Made by a program: the position numbers and the translations under genes. From assembly GCA_018304205.1 (NCBI GenBank), contig JAGVWR010000012.1, positions 1-18,177 of the forward strand: a stretch of 18,177 nt of DNA, read 5' to 3'. The notes below the pieces were generated by a model that saw nothing but the letters and a program-made list of their open reading frames with translations, had not been told where the DNA came from and did no database searches. This document shows, one piece after another, positions 1 to 6,596 of the stretch. How positions within the stretch are numbered: the first letter of the stretch is position 1; each line of letters opens with the position of its first letter. Origin of the DNA: Candidatus Pacearchaeota archaeon. Its GTDB lineage: Archaea > Nanobdellota > Nanobdellia > Pacearchaeales > GW2011-AR1.

Positions 1-63
1 ACAAGCATGATGTAATTCATACATAAATTTTAGAATAAGATAACTATATAGTTTTTACCCAGT

Positions 64-78
64 CACAGCAGAGCTGTG
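64..78. other. Short hairpin, possible IS200/IS605 end remnant
   Basis: CACAGC and GCTGTG form a perfect 6-bp stem around a 3-nt loop, followed on the plus strand by GGGATTTCTTC. Hairpins of this kind next to a GGGGATTTC-like stretch are familiar at right ends of IS200/IS605 elements, but no transposase lies beside it in the window. The link is inference and weak. The rest of 1-154 is AT-rich with no gene I can support. Confidence 0.25.
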
Positions 79-154
79 GGGATTTCTTCTCAATTAAAAG
101 ATTTATTTGACAACAACTTCCTCTTTTTGTTAACGCAGGATAATAATTCTTAAT

Positions 155-278
155 ATCAAAAGCATGATGTGCCACTCCACCTTTAAAGGTGGAGTTTGAA
201 AAGGCACTCATGCTTTGGATGCTCAAGGAACTACTCCACACTAAAGTGTGGAGTTTTCTATCAAGTTTCTTGACATAA
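155..278 (+). repeat. Structured dispersed repeat, copy A (124 nt, long form)
   Basis: This 124-nt unit recurs at 6908-7031 with four substitutions. It folds into two arms. In arm 1, GCATGA (162-167) and GTGCC (169-173) pair with GGCAC (203-207) and TCATGC (208-213), enclosing a perfect ACTCCACC/GGTGGAGT hairpin (174-195). In arm 2, TCAAGGAACT (223-232) pairs with AGTTTCTTGA (264-273), enclosing ACTCCACAC/GTGTGGAGT with a TAAA loop (233-254). The copy lies in the gene-free stretch downstream of the zinc-protein gene. An open frame crosses it on the minus strand, but its reading is made of repeat sequence and it shows no protein family. I do not recognise the repeat as a named family. It could be a non-autonomous mobile element or a structured RNA. 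Confidence 0.85.
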
Positions 279-384
279 TCAAAGGAGAATATCCAAAGAA
301 ATCCTGGCAAATCATGTAAATCCTGATAAAACAATATACTAACAGGTTCCGATGAATTTATTTGTCGATAAAATCTCAAATGAA

Positions 385-440
385 TTAAAAACTTAAAAAA
401 TAGATATTGAAAAAAAATAAAAATAATGTTAAAGTCTAAG
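385..440 (-). terminator. U-rich tract downstream of the zinc-protein gene
   Basis: Read on the minus strand just after the stop at 446, this stretch holds several T runs, including one of eight and one of six. Archaeal transcription commonly ends at such U-rich tracts without needing a hairpin. It would close the helicase/zinc-protein transcript. This is judged by composition only. Confidence 0.4.
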
Positions 441-445
441 AAAAA

Positions 446-670
446 TTAGAACTTTTTATGTTTAGGATAGCATTCTTTGCAGTAAACTGGCTTTCCTTCT
501 GTTGGTTTGAAAGGAACTTCACAATCGTTCTTGCAGTCTGAGCATACAGCCTTATGCATTTCTCTAGGACCAAAACTTCTCTTGAATCCTCCGCCTCCGC
601 CACCGCCTCTGTTACCGCCTCCGCCGAAACGTCTTCCGCCGCCTCTACTTCCGCCGTCAAAGTTATTCAT
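446..670 (-). CDS. RGG-tract CxxC-x17-CxxC zinc-binding protein
   Basis: A 74-residue protein in two parts. Residues 5-30 are almost entirely Gly and Arg (RGG/RGGGG tracts), typical of RNA-binding low-complexity regions. Residues 43-67 hold CSDC and CKEC separated by exactly 17 residues. That matches the CxxC-x17-CxxC zinc-binding family common in small-genome bacteria and archaea, whose function is not established. Cys50 is an extra cysteine. The start is fixed by a strong GGAGGT Shine-Dalgarno 7 nt upstream. It lies 75 bp downstream of the helicase gene on the same strand, so the two are probably one transcript. Both proteins carry RGG tracts, which fits a shared role on RNA (inference). 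Zinc binding is well supported; RNA binding is plausible only. Confidence 0.88.
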   Translation of the reverse strand: MNNFDGGSRGGGRRFGGGGNRGGGGGGGFKRSFGPREMHKAVCSDCKNDCEVPFKPTEGKPVYCKECYPKHKKF

Positions 671-677
671 TTTTTAT

Positions 678-683
678 ACCTCC
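678..683 (-). promoter_or_regulatory. Shine-Dalgarno site of the zinc-protein gene
   Basis: GGAGGT lies 7 nt before the ATG on the minus strand. Most first-in-transcript genes in this window appear leaderless. A strong ribosome-binding site here fits an internal cistron translated from a shared helicase transcript. Confidence 0.75.
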
Positions 684-745
684 TGTACTATATTTCATAT
701 TATTTTCTCGTTTGATGAGCTTTTAAACATTTAGTTTTTAAAGAA

Positions 746-2035
746 TTAGTATCTTCGGCCAAAACTTCTTCCTCCAGAGCTTCCGCCTCTACTTCCGCTA
801 CCCCTATATCCTCCACCTCTTCCTCCTCCACGATATCCGCCTCTACTTCCGCTATCACTGTGACCTCTGTCCCTATTGCCACCTCCAAATCTTCCTCGTG
901 GCTTCATATTGAAATTAACAAATAAAGCTTCAACTTCAGGAACTACTTCCTGTTTTATTTTTAAAGAATCATCCTCACATACTTTTCTGAAGTTTTCATA
1001 ATCTCTTTGAGAAACTAAATTGATCGCCTTTCCATGTTTTCCCGCTCTTGCAGTTCTTCCTATTCTATGAATATATTCTGAACTCGTCTTAGGAATGTCG
1101 TAGTTATAGATATGCGAAACATTTTGTATGTCTAAACCTCTAGCTGCTACGTCAGTACATACCAAGATATAAACCTCATTTTCGTGGAATGATTTTAGGA
1201 TAGCATTTCTTCTGTTTTGCTCAAGTCCTCCATGAATAGCAAGTGCATGTAAACCATATCTTTTAAGATTGTCAGCTAAAAAGTCTGTATTTCGCCTAGT
1301 GTTACAGAAAACCATGATTAAACCCGAATGTTCTTGCTTTAATAAATGGACAAAAAGAGAGAACTTTTTGTTTTGAGGAACATCATAAAAAATTTGAGTT
1401 AATTTTGAAGCATCAACATACGATTCAACTGAAATATAAATTGGATCTTTCATATATTTCTTCGACATTCTTTCAATATCTATAGAAATTGTAGCTGAAA
1501 AGAGAAACATTTGTCTATTTCTCGGACAGACGTCTATTATTTTCTCGACGTCTCTTATGAAACCCATATCAAGCATTCTGTCTGCTTCATCTAAAACTAA
1601 GAATCTTACTTTATCTAGGGCTAAAGTTCTTTGAGATAAATGATCTAGTATTCTTCCTGGTGTTCCCACAACGATATCTGCTCTTTGCAGCGCCCTTATT
1701 TGAGGATTTATGTTTACTCCGCCATATATTTCGACAACATCCAAATTATAATACTTTGAGAACTCTCTTAAGCTTCTTGCTACTTGTTCTGCAAGCTCTC
1801 TTGTTGGTGTCAAAACTAATGCTTGTATTCCTTTTCCTTTCTGCACGCCTTGAATAATTCCCGCTCCAAAGGCTAATGTTTTCCCTGATCCAGTTGCTGA
1901 GCCACCAAGAATATCTTTTCCTTGCAAAGCTAAAGGAATTGTTTTTTCCTGGATCTCGCTAGGTTTGGTAAATCCTAATTCCTTTATTACCTTAAGGATA
2001 TTTTCACTTATGTTTAACTTTTCAAATTCTTTCAT
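746..2035 (-). CDS. DEAD-box ATP-dependent RNA helicase with RGG tail
   Basis: A 429-residue DEAD-box RNA helicase that unwinds or remodels RNA using ATP in the cytoplasm. The full motif set is visible: Q-motif region (Phe4, Gln29), Walker A SATGSGKT (46-53), PTRELA (77-82), TPGRIL (125-130), DEAD (149-152), SAT (180-182), VFCNTRR (242-248), TDVAARGLDI (294-303) and HRIGRTARAG (323-332). No catalytic residue is missing. Residues 379-429 form an Arg/Gly-rich RGG tail, a non-specific RNA-binding appendage seen in CsdA/DeaD-like helicases. The two RecA-like lobes have normal length and there is no extra domain. The downstream zinc-protein gene, 75 bp away, carries a similar RGG tract. Roles in ribosome assembly or cold adaptation are common for the family but are not shown by this sequence. 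Confidence 0.96.
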   Translation of the reverse strand: MKEFEKLNISENILKVIKELGFTKPSEIQEKTIPLALQGKDILGGSATGSGKTLAFGAGIIQGVQKGKGIQALVLTPTRELAEQVARSLREFSKYYNLDVVEIYGGVNINPQIRALQRADIVVGTPGRILDHLSQRTLALDKVRFLVLDEADRMLDMGFIRDVEKIIDVCPRNRQMFLFSATISIDIERMSKKYMKDPIYISVESYVDASKLTQIFYDVPQNKKFSLFVHLLKQEHSGLIMVFCNTRRNTDFLADNLKRYGLHALAIHGGLEQNRRNAILKSFHENEVYILVCTDVAARGLDIQNVSHIYNYDIPKTSSEYIHRIGRTARAGKHGKAINLVSQRDYENFRKVCEDDSLKIKQEVVPEVEALFVNFNMKPRGRFGGGNRDRGHSDSGSRGGYRGGGRGGGYRGSGSRGGSSGGRSFGRRY

Positions 2036-2083
2036 TTCTAATTTTCAATGCTTTTATTTTCCATCCACTTTGGGGGTATACAG

Positions 2084-2103
2084 TTTTATATCGTTTTTAT
2101 ATA
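2084..2103 (-). promoter_or_regulatory. TATA-like promoter for the helicase operon
   Basis: On the minus strand, TATATAAAAACGATATAAAA gives two overlapping TATA-like boxes, about 50 to 65 bp upstream of the helicase ATG. Transcription would start roughly 27-40 nt before the start codon, so this transcript would have a short leader. It is judged by sequence only. Confidence 0.5.
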
Positions 2104-2207
2104 AGAAATAGATTCCTTTGAAAGGACTATTTCATACACGTTGTACTTATTAATACTGCTTTGTGATAATATAATTAATTGTGGGTATTTAAATGTAGCA
2201 GTTTATT

Positions 2208-2351
2208 TTATTTTGTCTTTTTCATTAGTTCTTTTTGATTTAGATATATTATGATTGGAACAGGTATTATGAAAAACCAGTCAACAAAGTACATTAAAGC
2301 AATACAAACTAAACCAATAAGTGAATATATAACGACTTTAATGTTTATCAT
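2208..2351 (-). CDS. Small two-helix membrane protein, unknown function
   Basis: A 47-residue protein with hydrophobic stretches at about 5-20 and 24-36 and a Lys-rich end (QKELMKKTK), consistent with a tiny membrane protein. I recognise no family. The frame is also open to an upstream ATG at 2402 (64 residues), but that start nearly touches the divergent gene at 2412 and would overlap its promoter. The 2351 start has a TATTTAA box centred about 26 bp upstream on the minus strand, matching the leaderless spacing of its neighbours, so I prefer it. The gene could still be spurious, but the membrane-like composition with a positive tail argues for a real product. Confidence 0.5.
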   Translation of the reverse strand: MINIKVVIYSLIGLVCIALMYFVDWFFIIPVPIIIYLNQKELMKKTK

Positions 2352-2381
2352 ATTAACTTTAGGGATAAACTGGTTAAATAG

Positions 2382-2391
2382 TTTTTTAAAA
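2382..2391 (+). promoter_or_regulatory. TATA-like box of the channel-like gene
   Basis: TTTTTTAAAA is centred about 26 bp before the ATG at 2412, which predicts a transcript starting at or within a base or two of the start codon. Confidence 0.5.
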
Positions 2392-2411
2392 GGGAAAATC
2401 ATTGTAAGAGT

Positions 2412-3152
2412 ATGTCAAGAGGTACGGCAATAAAAGAGATAGAAGAATTCCCAAGAAGAATAAGAATCTTTGTCATTGTCATTCTTTTAATGTTAATATT
2501 AGGAACGCTTGGATTCTGGGCTATGGATGGAGGACATTTTGGACTTGCATTTATAAGAACTTTACAAACATTAGCTTTCATATTTTCTGAGGATAGTTTG
2601 TTATATGAAAGGCTACTCGAAATATTTTTGGCTATAGTTGGAGTTTTTTTAATTTGGTGGGTTTTATGGAGTATTGCTGATATGATCTTAGATGGAAACT
2701 TAAGAAAGTATTTAAAACTAAGATTCTATACTCTAAAAGTACAATCTATGAAAGATCATATAATTATTGTGGGAGGCGGAAGAGTTGGTGAAGAAATAGC
2801 TAGAGTTATTTCTGCTAAAGAACATAATTTCCTAATTATTGAAAATAATGAGGTTGCTATAAAATATCTTAGAAAAAAGGGATATACTGTTTTAGAAGGA
2901 AATGCTGAAGATGAAAACATTCTAAAAGAAGCGAAAATAGAATATGCAAAGAAGATAGTCTTAACTATACCTAGAACTGAAGCAAATATACTAATTACCT
3001 TAACTGCGAAAGAGCTTAATCCTAAAATAGAAATTTATGCAAGATCTGATGAACCTTCCCTAGTTTCAAAATTAAAGAGAGCTGGGGCAAAAGTAGTTAT
3101 TGTTCCTGAAATAGTTGCTGGCGATAAAATCGCTCAAGATTTAAAACTATAA
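2412..3152 (+). CDS. Two-helix K+ channel-like protein with RCK (TrkA-N) domain
   Basis: A 246-residue protein. Residues about 16-36 and 68-90 are membrane helices flanking a short re-entrant-like segment (about 45-60). Residues 115-246 form a Rossmann RCK/TrkA-N domain with the nucleotide-binding GGGRVG at 121-126, an acidic residue in LIIEN (Glu144) and EGNAED (162-167). The layout resembles MthK-type K+ channels. However, no TVGYGD-like selectivity filter is present (the region reads TLAFIFSED), and the RCK_C lobe usual in MthK is absent; the protein stops right after RCK_N. It may be a divergent channel, a regulatory subunit, or a non-conducting sensor. The RCK and membrane assignments are firm; ion transport is unproven. 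The nearby antiporter gene also ends in an RCK domain. Confidence 0.85.
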   Translation: MSRGTAIKEIEEFPRRIRIFVIVILLMLILGTLGFWAMDGGHFGLAFIRTLQTLAFIFSEDSLLYERLLEIFLAIVGVFLIWWVLWSIADMILDGNLRKYLKLRFYTLKVQSMKDHIIIVGGGRVGEEIARVISAKEHNFLIIENNEVAIKYLRKKGYTVLEGNAEDENILKEAKIEYAKKIVLTIPRTEANILITLTAKELNPKIEIYARSDEPSLVSKLKRAGAKVVIVPEIVAGDKIAQDLKL

Positions 3153-3224
3153 GATATAAAAAAGACAGAAAAAATACTTTTAAAAAATTTTCTTTACTGC
3201 TAAACTATATTTTTACATAATTAT

Positions 3225-3296
3225 ATCAAGGGCATGAAAAGGCACTCATGCTTTGAATGCTAGAGAAATATTTTATGGAATTCTGTCAATTAATTA
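3225..3296 (+). repeat. Structured dispersed repeat, copy C (short form)
   Basis: It shares with copies A and B the ATCAA start, GCATGA, and an exact AAAAGGCACTCATGCTTT core, followed by a degenerate right arm ending near TCTGTCAA. About 30 nt of arm 1, containing the inner hairpin, is missing between GCATGA and AAAAGGCAC, so the outer GCATGA/TCATGC stem can still form. It sits between the stop of the channel-like gene and the TATA box of the next gene. The right edge is uncertain. Confidence 0.65.
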
Positions 3297-3302
3297 TATA
3301 AA
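3293..3302 (+). promoter_or_regulatory. TATA box of the 78-residue protein gene
   Basis: TTATATAAA is centred 26 bp before the ATG at 3324, the leaderless spacing seen repeatedly here. It abuts the end of repeat copy C. Confidence 0.6.
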
Positions 3303-3323
3303 CTTCAAAAAGGTAATCTAATT

Positions 3324-3560
3324 ATGAGCATAGATGCTAAAGTTAGTGATGTAACTGTCAATGGAAATCCACAAAAAGATTTGGTAATAGAAAAATTCTT
3401 GGCAAGATACATTCCAAAAGGAGTTAAACAACACAAATGTAATGATGATCATGTAAGAGGCGTCACGCATGAAGAATATCTCCAGCAATTAGCAATAGAT
3501 AATGATGCAGAATGTGAACTAAAAAGACAAGAAAGAGAAGAAGGATTGCGTTTTACTTAA
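3324..3560 (+). CDS. Conserved-looking hypothetical protein, 78 residues
   Basis: I do not recognise this protein. It is soluble and strongly charged, with a Lys-rich middle (ARYIPKGVKQHK), a possible metal- or acid-rich patch (His37-Cys39, Asp41-His43), and a helical acidic/basic end rich in Glu, Arg and Gln. There is no signal peptide or membrane segment. A good TATA box 26 bp upstream and an AGGT-like site 9-12 nt before the ATG support expression. It stands alone, between the channel-like gene and a tRNA on the opposite strand. No function is proposed. Confidence 0.65.
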   Translation: MSIDAKVSDVTVNGNPQKDLVIEKFLARYIPKGVKQHKCNDDHVRGVTHEEYLQQLAIDNDAECELKRQEREEGLRFT

Positions 3561-3570
3561 AAATATGAAA

Positions 3571-3643
3571 TAGCCCCGCCAGGATTCGAACCTAGGTCCC
3601 AACCGCCAGAGGGTCGGATGCTTGACCACTGCACTACGAGGCT
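3571..3643 (-). tRNA. tRNA-Gln (anticodon CTG)
   Basis: A complete 73-nt cloverleaf on the minus strand. The acceptor stem AGCCTCG/CGGGGCT has one G-T pair and discriminator A. The D arm is GTGC/GCAT. The anticodon stem CGACC/GGTTG has loop CTCTGGC, giving anticodon CTG. The T arm CTAGG/CCTGG has loop TTCGAAT. There is no intron and no encoded CCA. A TTTAAAATA box lies about 30 bp upstream. The gene sits just downstream of the antiporter gene on the same strand. Confidence 0.95.
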
Positions 3644-3685
3644 ATTAAACTTAAATTACCAAAAAGCTATTTTAAACATTTCTAA

Positions 3686-5416
3686 TCAGTCTGAATGATG
3701 TATTGGATGCTCATGCCCCTCTTCCCTTCTTCTATAAAGTTCTTTAATATTTTTCATTCCTTCCTCTACGAAGTTTTTCTTTTTGAATCCGTGTTTGTCA
3801 ATCAAAGCAGCAGTATGCTCTCCACCAAGAAAATGTGGGGTAATTACATAATCCGCTCCTTCTTCATACAATTTTATCGCTTCATCAATCTGGTGCGAGA
3901 TAACTATTATAATTGCATTTTTATTTACTATTTTCACTCTTTCAATAAGCAAAGCATTTGCTTCTAATTCTGGAATAGTTGATATTACCATTTTTGCTTT
4001 CCTTAAATTTAACTCATCAAGTAATTCCAAGTCTGAAGCATCCCCATACCTAGAATCTATGCCTTGTTTAGCCAGACTTATAATAGTTTCAGGATTATAA
4101 TCGACAACTAAGAAGTTTTTACCTGTCCTCTTGAAAGGAGCAAGCAAACTATATCCTATTCTATTATATCCAAAAAGAATAACATCGTAATCTTTGTCCT
4201 GGTGATATTTTCCCTCGTCTACTTTTATTCCTTTTCTTTCAAATATAGAAAGATATCTTGATAGTTTTGGATATATTTTACTTGAATAAAGGACTAGATA
4301 ACAGCATAAACCCATTGTAACTAATCCTATCGCAGTCATTATTCCAAGTATCTCTGGACTTATGTGACCTAGACTGACTCCAAGTGCAACAACTATAAAT
4401 GAAAACTCACTTATCTGCGCAACAGTAAGCCCTGCTAGGAAACTATTTCTCTTAGTATATCCCAAACCCCCCATTATAACCATAACTATCAAAGGATTAC
4501 CTACCAAAATAAGGAGAGAGAAAACAATAATTGCGATCTTGTATTCCATTATATTGCCAAAAGACATCTGAGTACCAAGATATATGAAGAAGATTAAAAT
4601 AAAGAAATCTCTAATAGGTTTTACTCTTGAGTTTATTTCATACCTATAAGGAGATAAAGATAAAGTAATTCCTGCGAGCAATGCACCTATTTCAATCGAA
4701 AAATTAAAATAATAAAATAACGAAGCAACTGCAAATGCCCATCCTAGAGAAAACAAAAGTAGTAATTCCTGCGATTTAGCCATAAACTTTGTCACACTGG
4801 GAAGAATAAATATTCCACAAATAACTAATGCTAAAATTAATCCTGCTCCTCCAACCAAAGTTTTAGCTAATAAAAACACTATCCCTTCACTATTAGACTT
4901 TGCAAATGAAGAGATTATTATTAAGATAATCATTGCGACAAAATCCTGAACTATCAAAAATCCAATAGAAATTCTTCCATATAGAGATTCTGTTTCATTC
5001 TTATCAGACAGAAGCTTCATTATTATTATGGTGCTACTAAATGAAACCGCGATTGCAATATATGCCGAAGCAATTATCGAAAAACCTAACGCCTTCCCTA
5101 TAAAAAAACCTATTACGAAAGTGAATATGATTTGGCCTATTCCAGTAAAAAAAGCAACTCCTCCAACTTTCTTGATAAGTTTTGGATCTAAATTAATTCC
5201 AACCATAAACAAAAGCATAGCAACGCCAATCTTTGCAAAAATAGCTATGCTCCCATCATCACTTCCAGTCAAATTAAGAAAATAAGGACTTACTAAAATT
5301 CCAGTTAAAATGTAACCTATTATCATTGGTTGCTTCATAAGTCTTAAAATACCAGTAACCACCACTCCGACTATTACAACTAGACTAATCTGCAAAAATA
5401 TATTTTCAGCCACCAT
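3686..5416 (-). CDS. Kef-type cation:proton antiporter (CPA2) with RCK domain
   Basis: A 576-residue membrane protein. Residues about 5-380 are a CPA2 Na+(K+)/H+ exchanger domain with 11-13 hydrophobic segments. They include the conserved LTGILVSP (37-44), the SFSSTI turn (125-130) and the Gln-Asp pair of the ion-binding helix (157-158), which are family hallmarks. Residues about 408-530 are a TrkA-N/RCK domain: ILFGYNRIG (413-421), VVDYNPE (437-443) and YGDASD (457-462). It would exchange monovalent cations for protons across the cytoplasmic membrane, gated by nucleotide or ligand binding to the RCK lobe (family knowledge). The cation is not predictable from this sequence. A TATA box centred near 5448 implies an almost leaderless mRNA. 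The gene diverges from the DUF457 gene across 93 bp. Confidence 0.95.
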   Translation of the reverse strand: MVAENIFLQISLVVIVGVVVTGILRLMKQPMIIGYILTGILVSPYFLNLTGSDDGSIAIFAKIGVAMLLFMVGINLDPKLIKKVGGVAFFTGIGQIIFTFVIGFFIGKALGFSIIASAYIAIAVSFSSTIIIMKLLSDKNETESLYGRISIGFLIVQDFVAMIILIIISSFAKSNSEGIVFLLAKTLVGGAGLILALVICGIFILPSVTKFMAKSQELLLLFSLGWAFAVASLFYYFNFSIEIGALLAGITLSLSPYRYEINSRVKPIRDFFILIFFIYLGTQMSFGNIMEYKIAIIVFSLLILVGNPLIVMVIMGGLGYTKRNSFLAGLTVAQISEFSFIVVALGVSLGHISPEILGIMTAIGLVTMGLCCYLVLYSSKIYPKLSRYLSIFERKGIKVDEGKYHQDKDYDVILFGYNRIGYSLLAPFKRTGKNFLVVDYNPETIISLAKQGIDSRYGDASDLELLDELNLRKAKMVISTIPELEANALLIERVKIVNKNAIIIVISHQIDEAIKLYEEGADYVITPHFLGGEHTAALIDKHGFKKKNFVEEGMKNIKELYRRREEGHEHPIHHSD

Positions 5417-5443
5417 CTTTTATTTTAAATCTAATAGATCACA

Positions 5444-5452
5444 ATATTTAAA
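5444..5452 (-). promoter_or_regulatory. TATA box of the antiporter gene
   Basis: TTTAAATAT on the minus strand, about 32 bp (centre) upstream of the ATG, predicts a leader of only about 6 nt. Confidence 0.55.
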
Positions 5453-5479
5453 GTTCTTCATTTTTTCTAAAAGGCATAA

Positions 5480-5489
5480 TTTTAAATTA
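5480..5489 (+). promoter_or_regulatory. TATA box of the DUF457 gene
   Basis: TTTTAAATTA centred about 26 bp before the ATG at 5510 fits a leaderless transcript. It is divergent from the antiporter promoter. Confidence 0.5.
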
Positions 5490-5509
5490 CCTTTTTAATT
5501 ATAATAATC

Positions 5510-5959
5510 ATGTTAAGAATGACCCACCTTGCAATTGGCCTTGCAGTAGCACTGCAATTTTTTCCACATGTAAATAATAAACTTTTTTTTATCCCCCTAA
5601 TTCTATTCTTTTCTTTACTTCCAGATATAGATTCCGGCTTTTCATCTATAGGAAAAAAGTGGTATGCTAAAGCCGCTCAAGCCATCTCTCCTCATAGGGG
5701 ATTTTTTCACAGCTATACTTTTACTATACTATTTGCAGTCATTCTGGCCTTTTTTCTTCCTGTTTTAGCACTTCCCTTCTTTTTAGGCTATAGCTTTCAT
5801 TTATTCGCAGATAGCTTTACCCCCTTTGGAATTCGTCCATTTTGGCCACTGAAGGTAAAATCTGTTGGAAAAGTAAATACTGGGGGAAAAGTAGAAATAG
5901 CTATTTTCTGGGTGTTTGTAATAATTGATATGTTTTTGTTAATCTCTTTATTCATTTAA
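5510..5959 (+). CDS. Membrane-bound metal-dependent hydrolase, YdjM/DUF457 family
   Basis: A 149-residue membrane protein with the His/Asp pattern of the YdjM (LexA-binding, membrane-bound hydrolase; DUF457) family. His6 lies in MTHLAIG, Asp39 and Asp41 in LLPDID, His62 and His67 in HRGFFHS, and His97 and Asp101 in GYSFHLFADSFTPFGI. The conserved RPFWPL follows at 109-114. About four hydrophobic segments place it in the cytoplasmic membrane, with the polar ligands likely forming a metal site. The length is close to the family's short members and no key residue is missing. The substrate is unknown; links to phospholipid metabolism or stress rest on distant homologues. It has its own leaderless promoter, and the next gene begins 47 bp later with its own TATA box. 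Confidence 0.9.
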   Translation: MLRMTHLAIGLAVALQFFPHVNNKLFFIPLILFFSLLPDIDSGFSSIGKKWYAKAAQAISPHRGFFHSYTFTILFAVILAFFLPVLALPFFLGYSFHLFADSFTPFGIRPFWPLKVKSVGKVNTGGKVEIAIFWVFVIIDMFLLISLFI

Positions 5960-5968
5960 TACAATAGA

Positions 5969-5978
5969 TTTTTATATT
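5969..5978 (+). promoter_or_regulatory. TATA box of the small-paralogue cassette
   Basis: TTTTTATATT lies about 33 bp (centre) before the ATG at 6007 and would give a 5-8 nt leader ending in AAAAAG. It probably drives the first two coupled paralogues. Confidence 0.55.
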
Positions 5979-6006
5979 TGATTAATTTTCATTAAAAGAG
6001 AAAAAG

Positions 6007-6318
6007 ATGGTACTTGGAATTTTAATTTTGGTTGCTGCAATATTCCTTCTAATTGTATTTATCTCTAAAAACCAAACATTTCAATCAAAATTCATGCATA
6101 TTATAATTGGCACGTTAATAATGTTCCTGGTTTTTTCAGTAGGCTATGTTTTTATTATTTCTGACATAAAATTATCTTCCTTTGATAACTTGCTCATTTT
6201 TTCGAAAGCATATTTTTCTTGGTTAAGTCACTTAGCTAAAAACACAGGAAAAGTTGCAGGATACGTTATAAATCAAAACTGGGGAGTTAATGAAACAGCT
6301 TCAGATATAATAAAATGA
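6007..6318 (+). CDS. Small membrane protein, paralogue 1 of 3
   Basis: A 103-residue protein with two N-terminal membrane helices (about 2-20 and 32-52) and a polar tail of about 50 residues. The tail contains AYFSWL (68-73), a short helix with Asn and Lys, then VAGYVINQNW (83-92). The paralogue at 6597 has the same two-helix plan and an identical VAGYVINQNW. The gene at 6315 shares the pattern more loosely. The family reminds me of uncharacterised small DPANN membrane proteins, but I cannot name it. Its stop overlaps the next start (ATGA), implying translational coupling. The function is unknown; the Trp/Tyr-rich tail may lie at the membrane surface or contact a partner. Confidence 0.8.
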   Translation: MVLGILILVAAIFLLIVFISKNQTFQSKFMHIIIGTLIMFLVFSVGYVFIISDIKLSSFDNLLIFSKAYFSWLSHLAKNTGKVAGYVINQNWGVNETASDIIK

Positions 6319-6566
6319 AATTAACAATAATCGCAATCAAATTTCTGTTTGTAGGGGCTTTGTTTATAGTTTCCAACAACCAATTATATCTAAGCGATTC
6401 ACATGATCTAAATCAATTTTACGACATGTATCATCTCTGGCTGAGTAATGTTTTTGATAATGTTAAACAACTTACTTCTTATGTAGTAAAATCGGAATGG
6501 CTTCCAGAAGAAACAATAAATAAGGCAAATTCTCTTTTGGTACCTCTAATATATGTGGATAGGTAG
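6315..6566 (+). CDS. Small membrane or secreted protein, paralogue 2 of 3
   Basis: An 83-residue protein with a single N-terminal hydrophobic segment (about 3-19), either a signal or an anchor. A polar region follows with the cassette's motif in divergent form: YHLWLSNVFDNVKQLTSYVVKSEW, in which Trp-Leu, Asn-x-Lys, Tyr-Val and the closing Trp match the two flanking paralogues. It lacks their second N-terminal helix. It starts inside the stop of the preceding gene (ATGA overlap), so the two are almost surely co-translated. No enzyme motif is visible. I infer that the three proteins form one complex or act in one process, but nothing here says which. Confidence 0.72.
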   Translation: MKLTIIAIKFLFVGALFIVSNNQLYLSDSHDLNQFYDMYHLWLSNVFDNVKQLTSYVVKSEWLPEETINKANSLLVPLIYVDR

Positions 6567-6577
6567 TTTTTTATATT
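6567..6577 (+). promoter_or_regulatory. TATA box of paralogue 3
   Basis: TTTTTTATATT centred about 26 bp before the ATG at 6597 gives a leaderless start. Paralogue 3 can therefore be transcribed on its own as well as by read-through. Confidence 0.5.
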
Positions 6578-6596
6578 TCCATAACCTCATTTTCTC

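Noticed and set aside
2..14. CAAGCATGATGTA at the window edge resembling the repeat start
   Set aside because: Only about ten bases match, and the following sequence has no repeat core; the window edge prevents a better judgement.
44..379. Open frame of 111 codons on the minus strand
   Set aside because: Most of it is repeat copy A and its flanks, the composition is unlike the neighbouring proteins, and no family or start signal is visible.
436..888. Acidic Glu/Val-rich frames and a proline-rich frame opposite or alongside the RGG tracts
   Set aside because: They are alternative readings of glycine/arginine-rich DNA of the helicase tail and the zinc protein.
2352..2402. Longer N-terminus for the small membrane protein at 2208
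   Set aside because: It would start 9 bp from the divergent gene's ATG and lacks a well-placed TATA box, whereas ATG 2351 has one.
5028..5285. Plus-strand open frame inside the antiporter gene
   Set aside because: It is a shadow of a well-conserved membrane domain; the other antisense frames in large genes were dismissed likewise.
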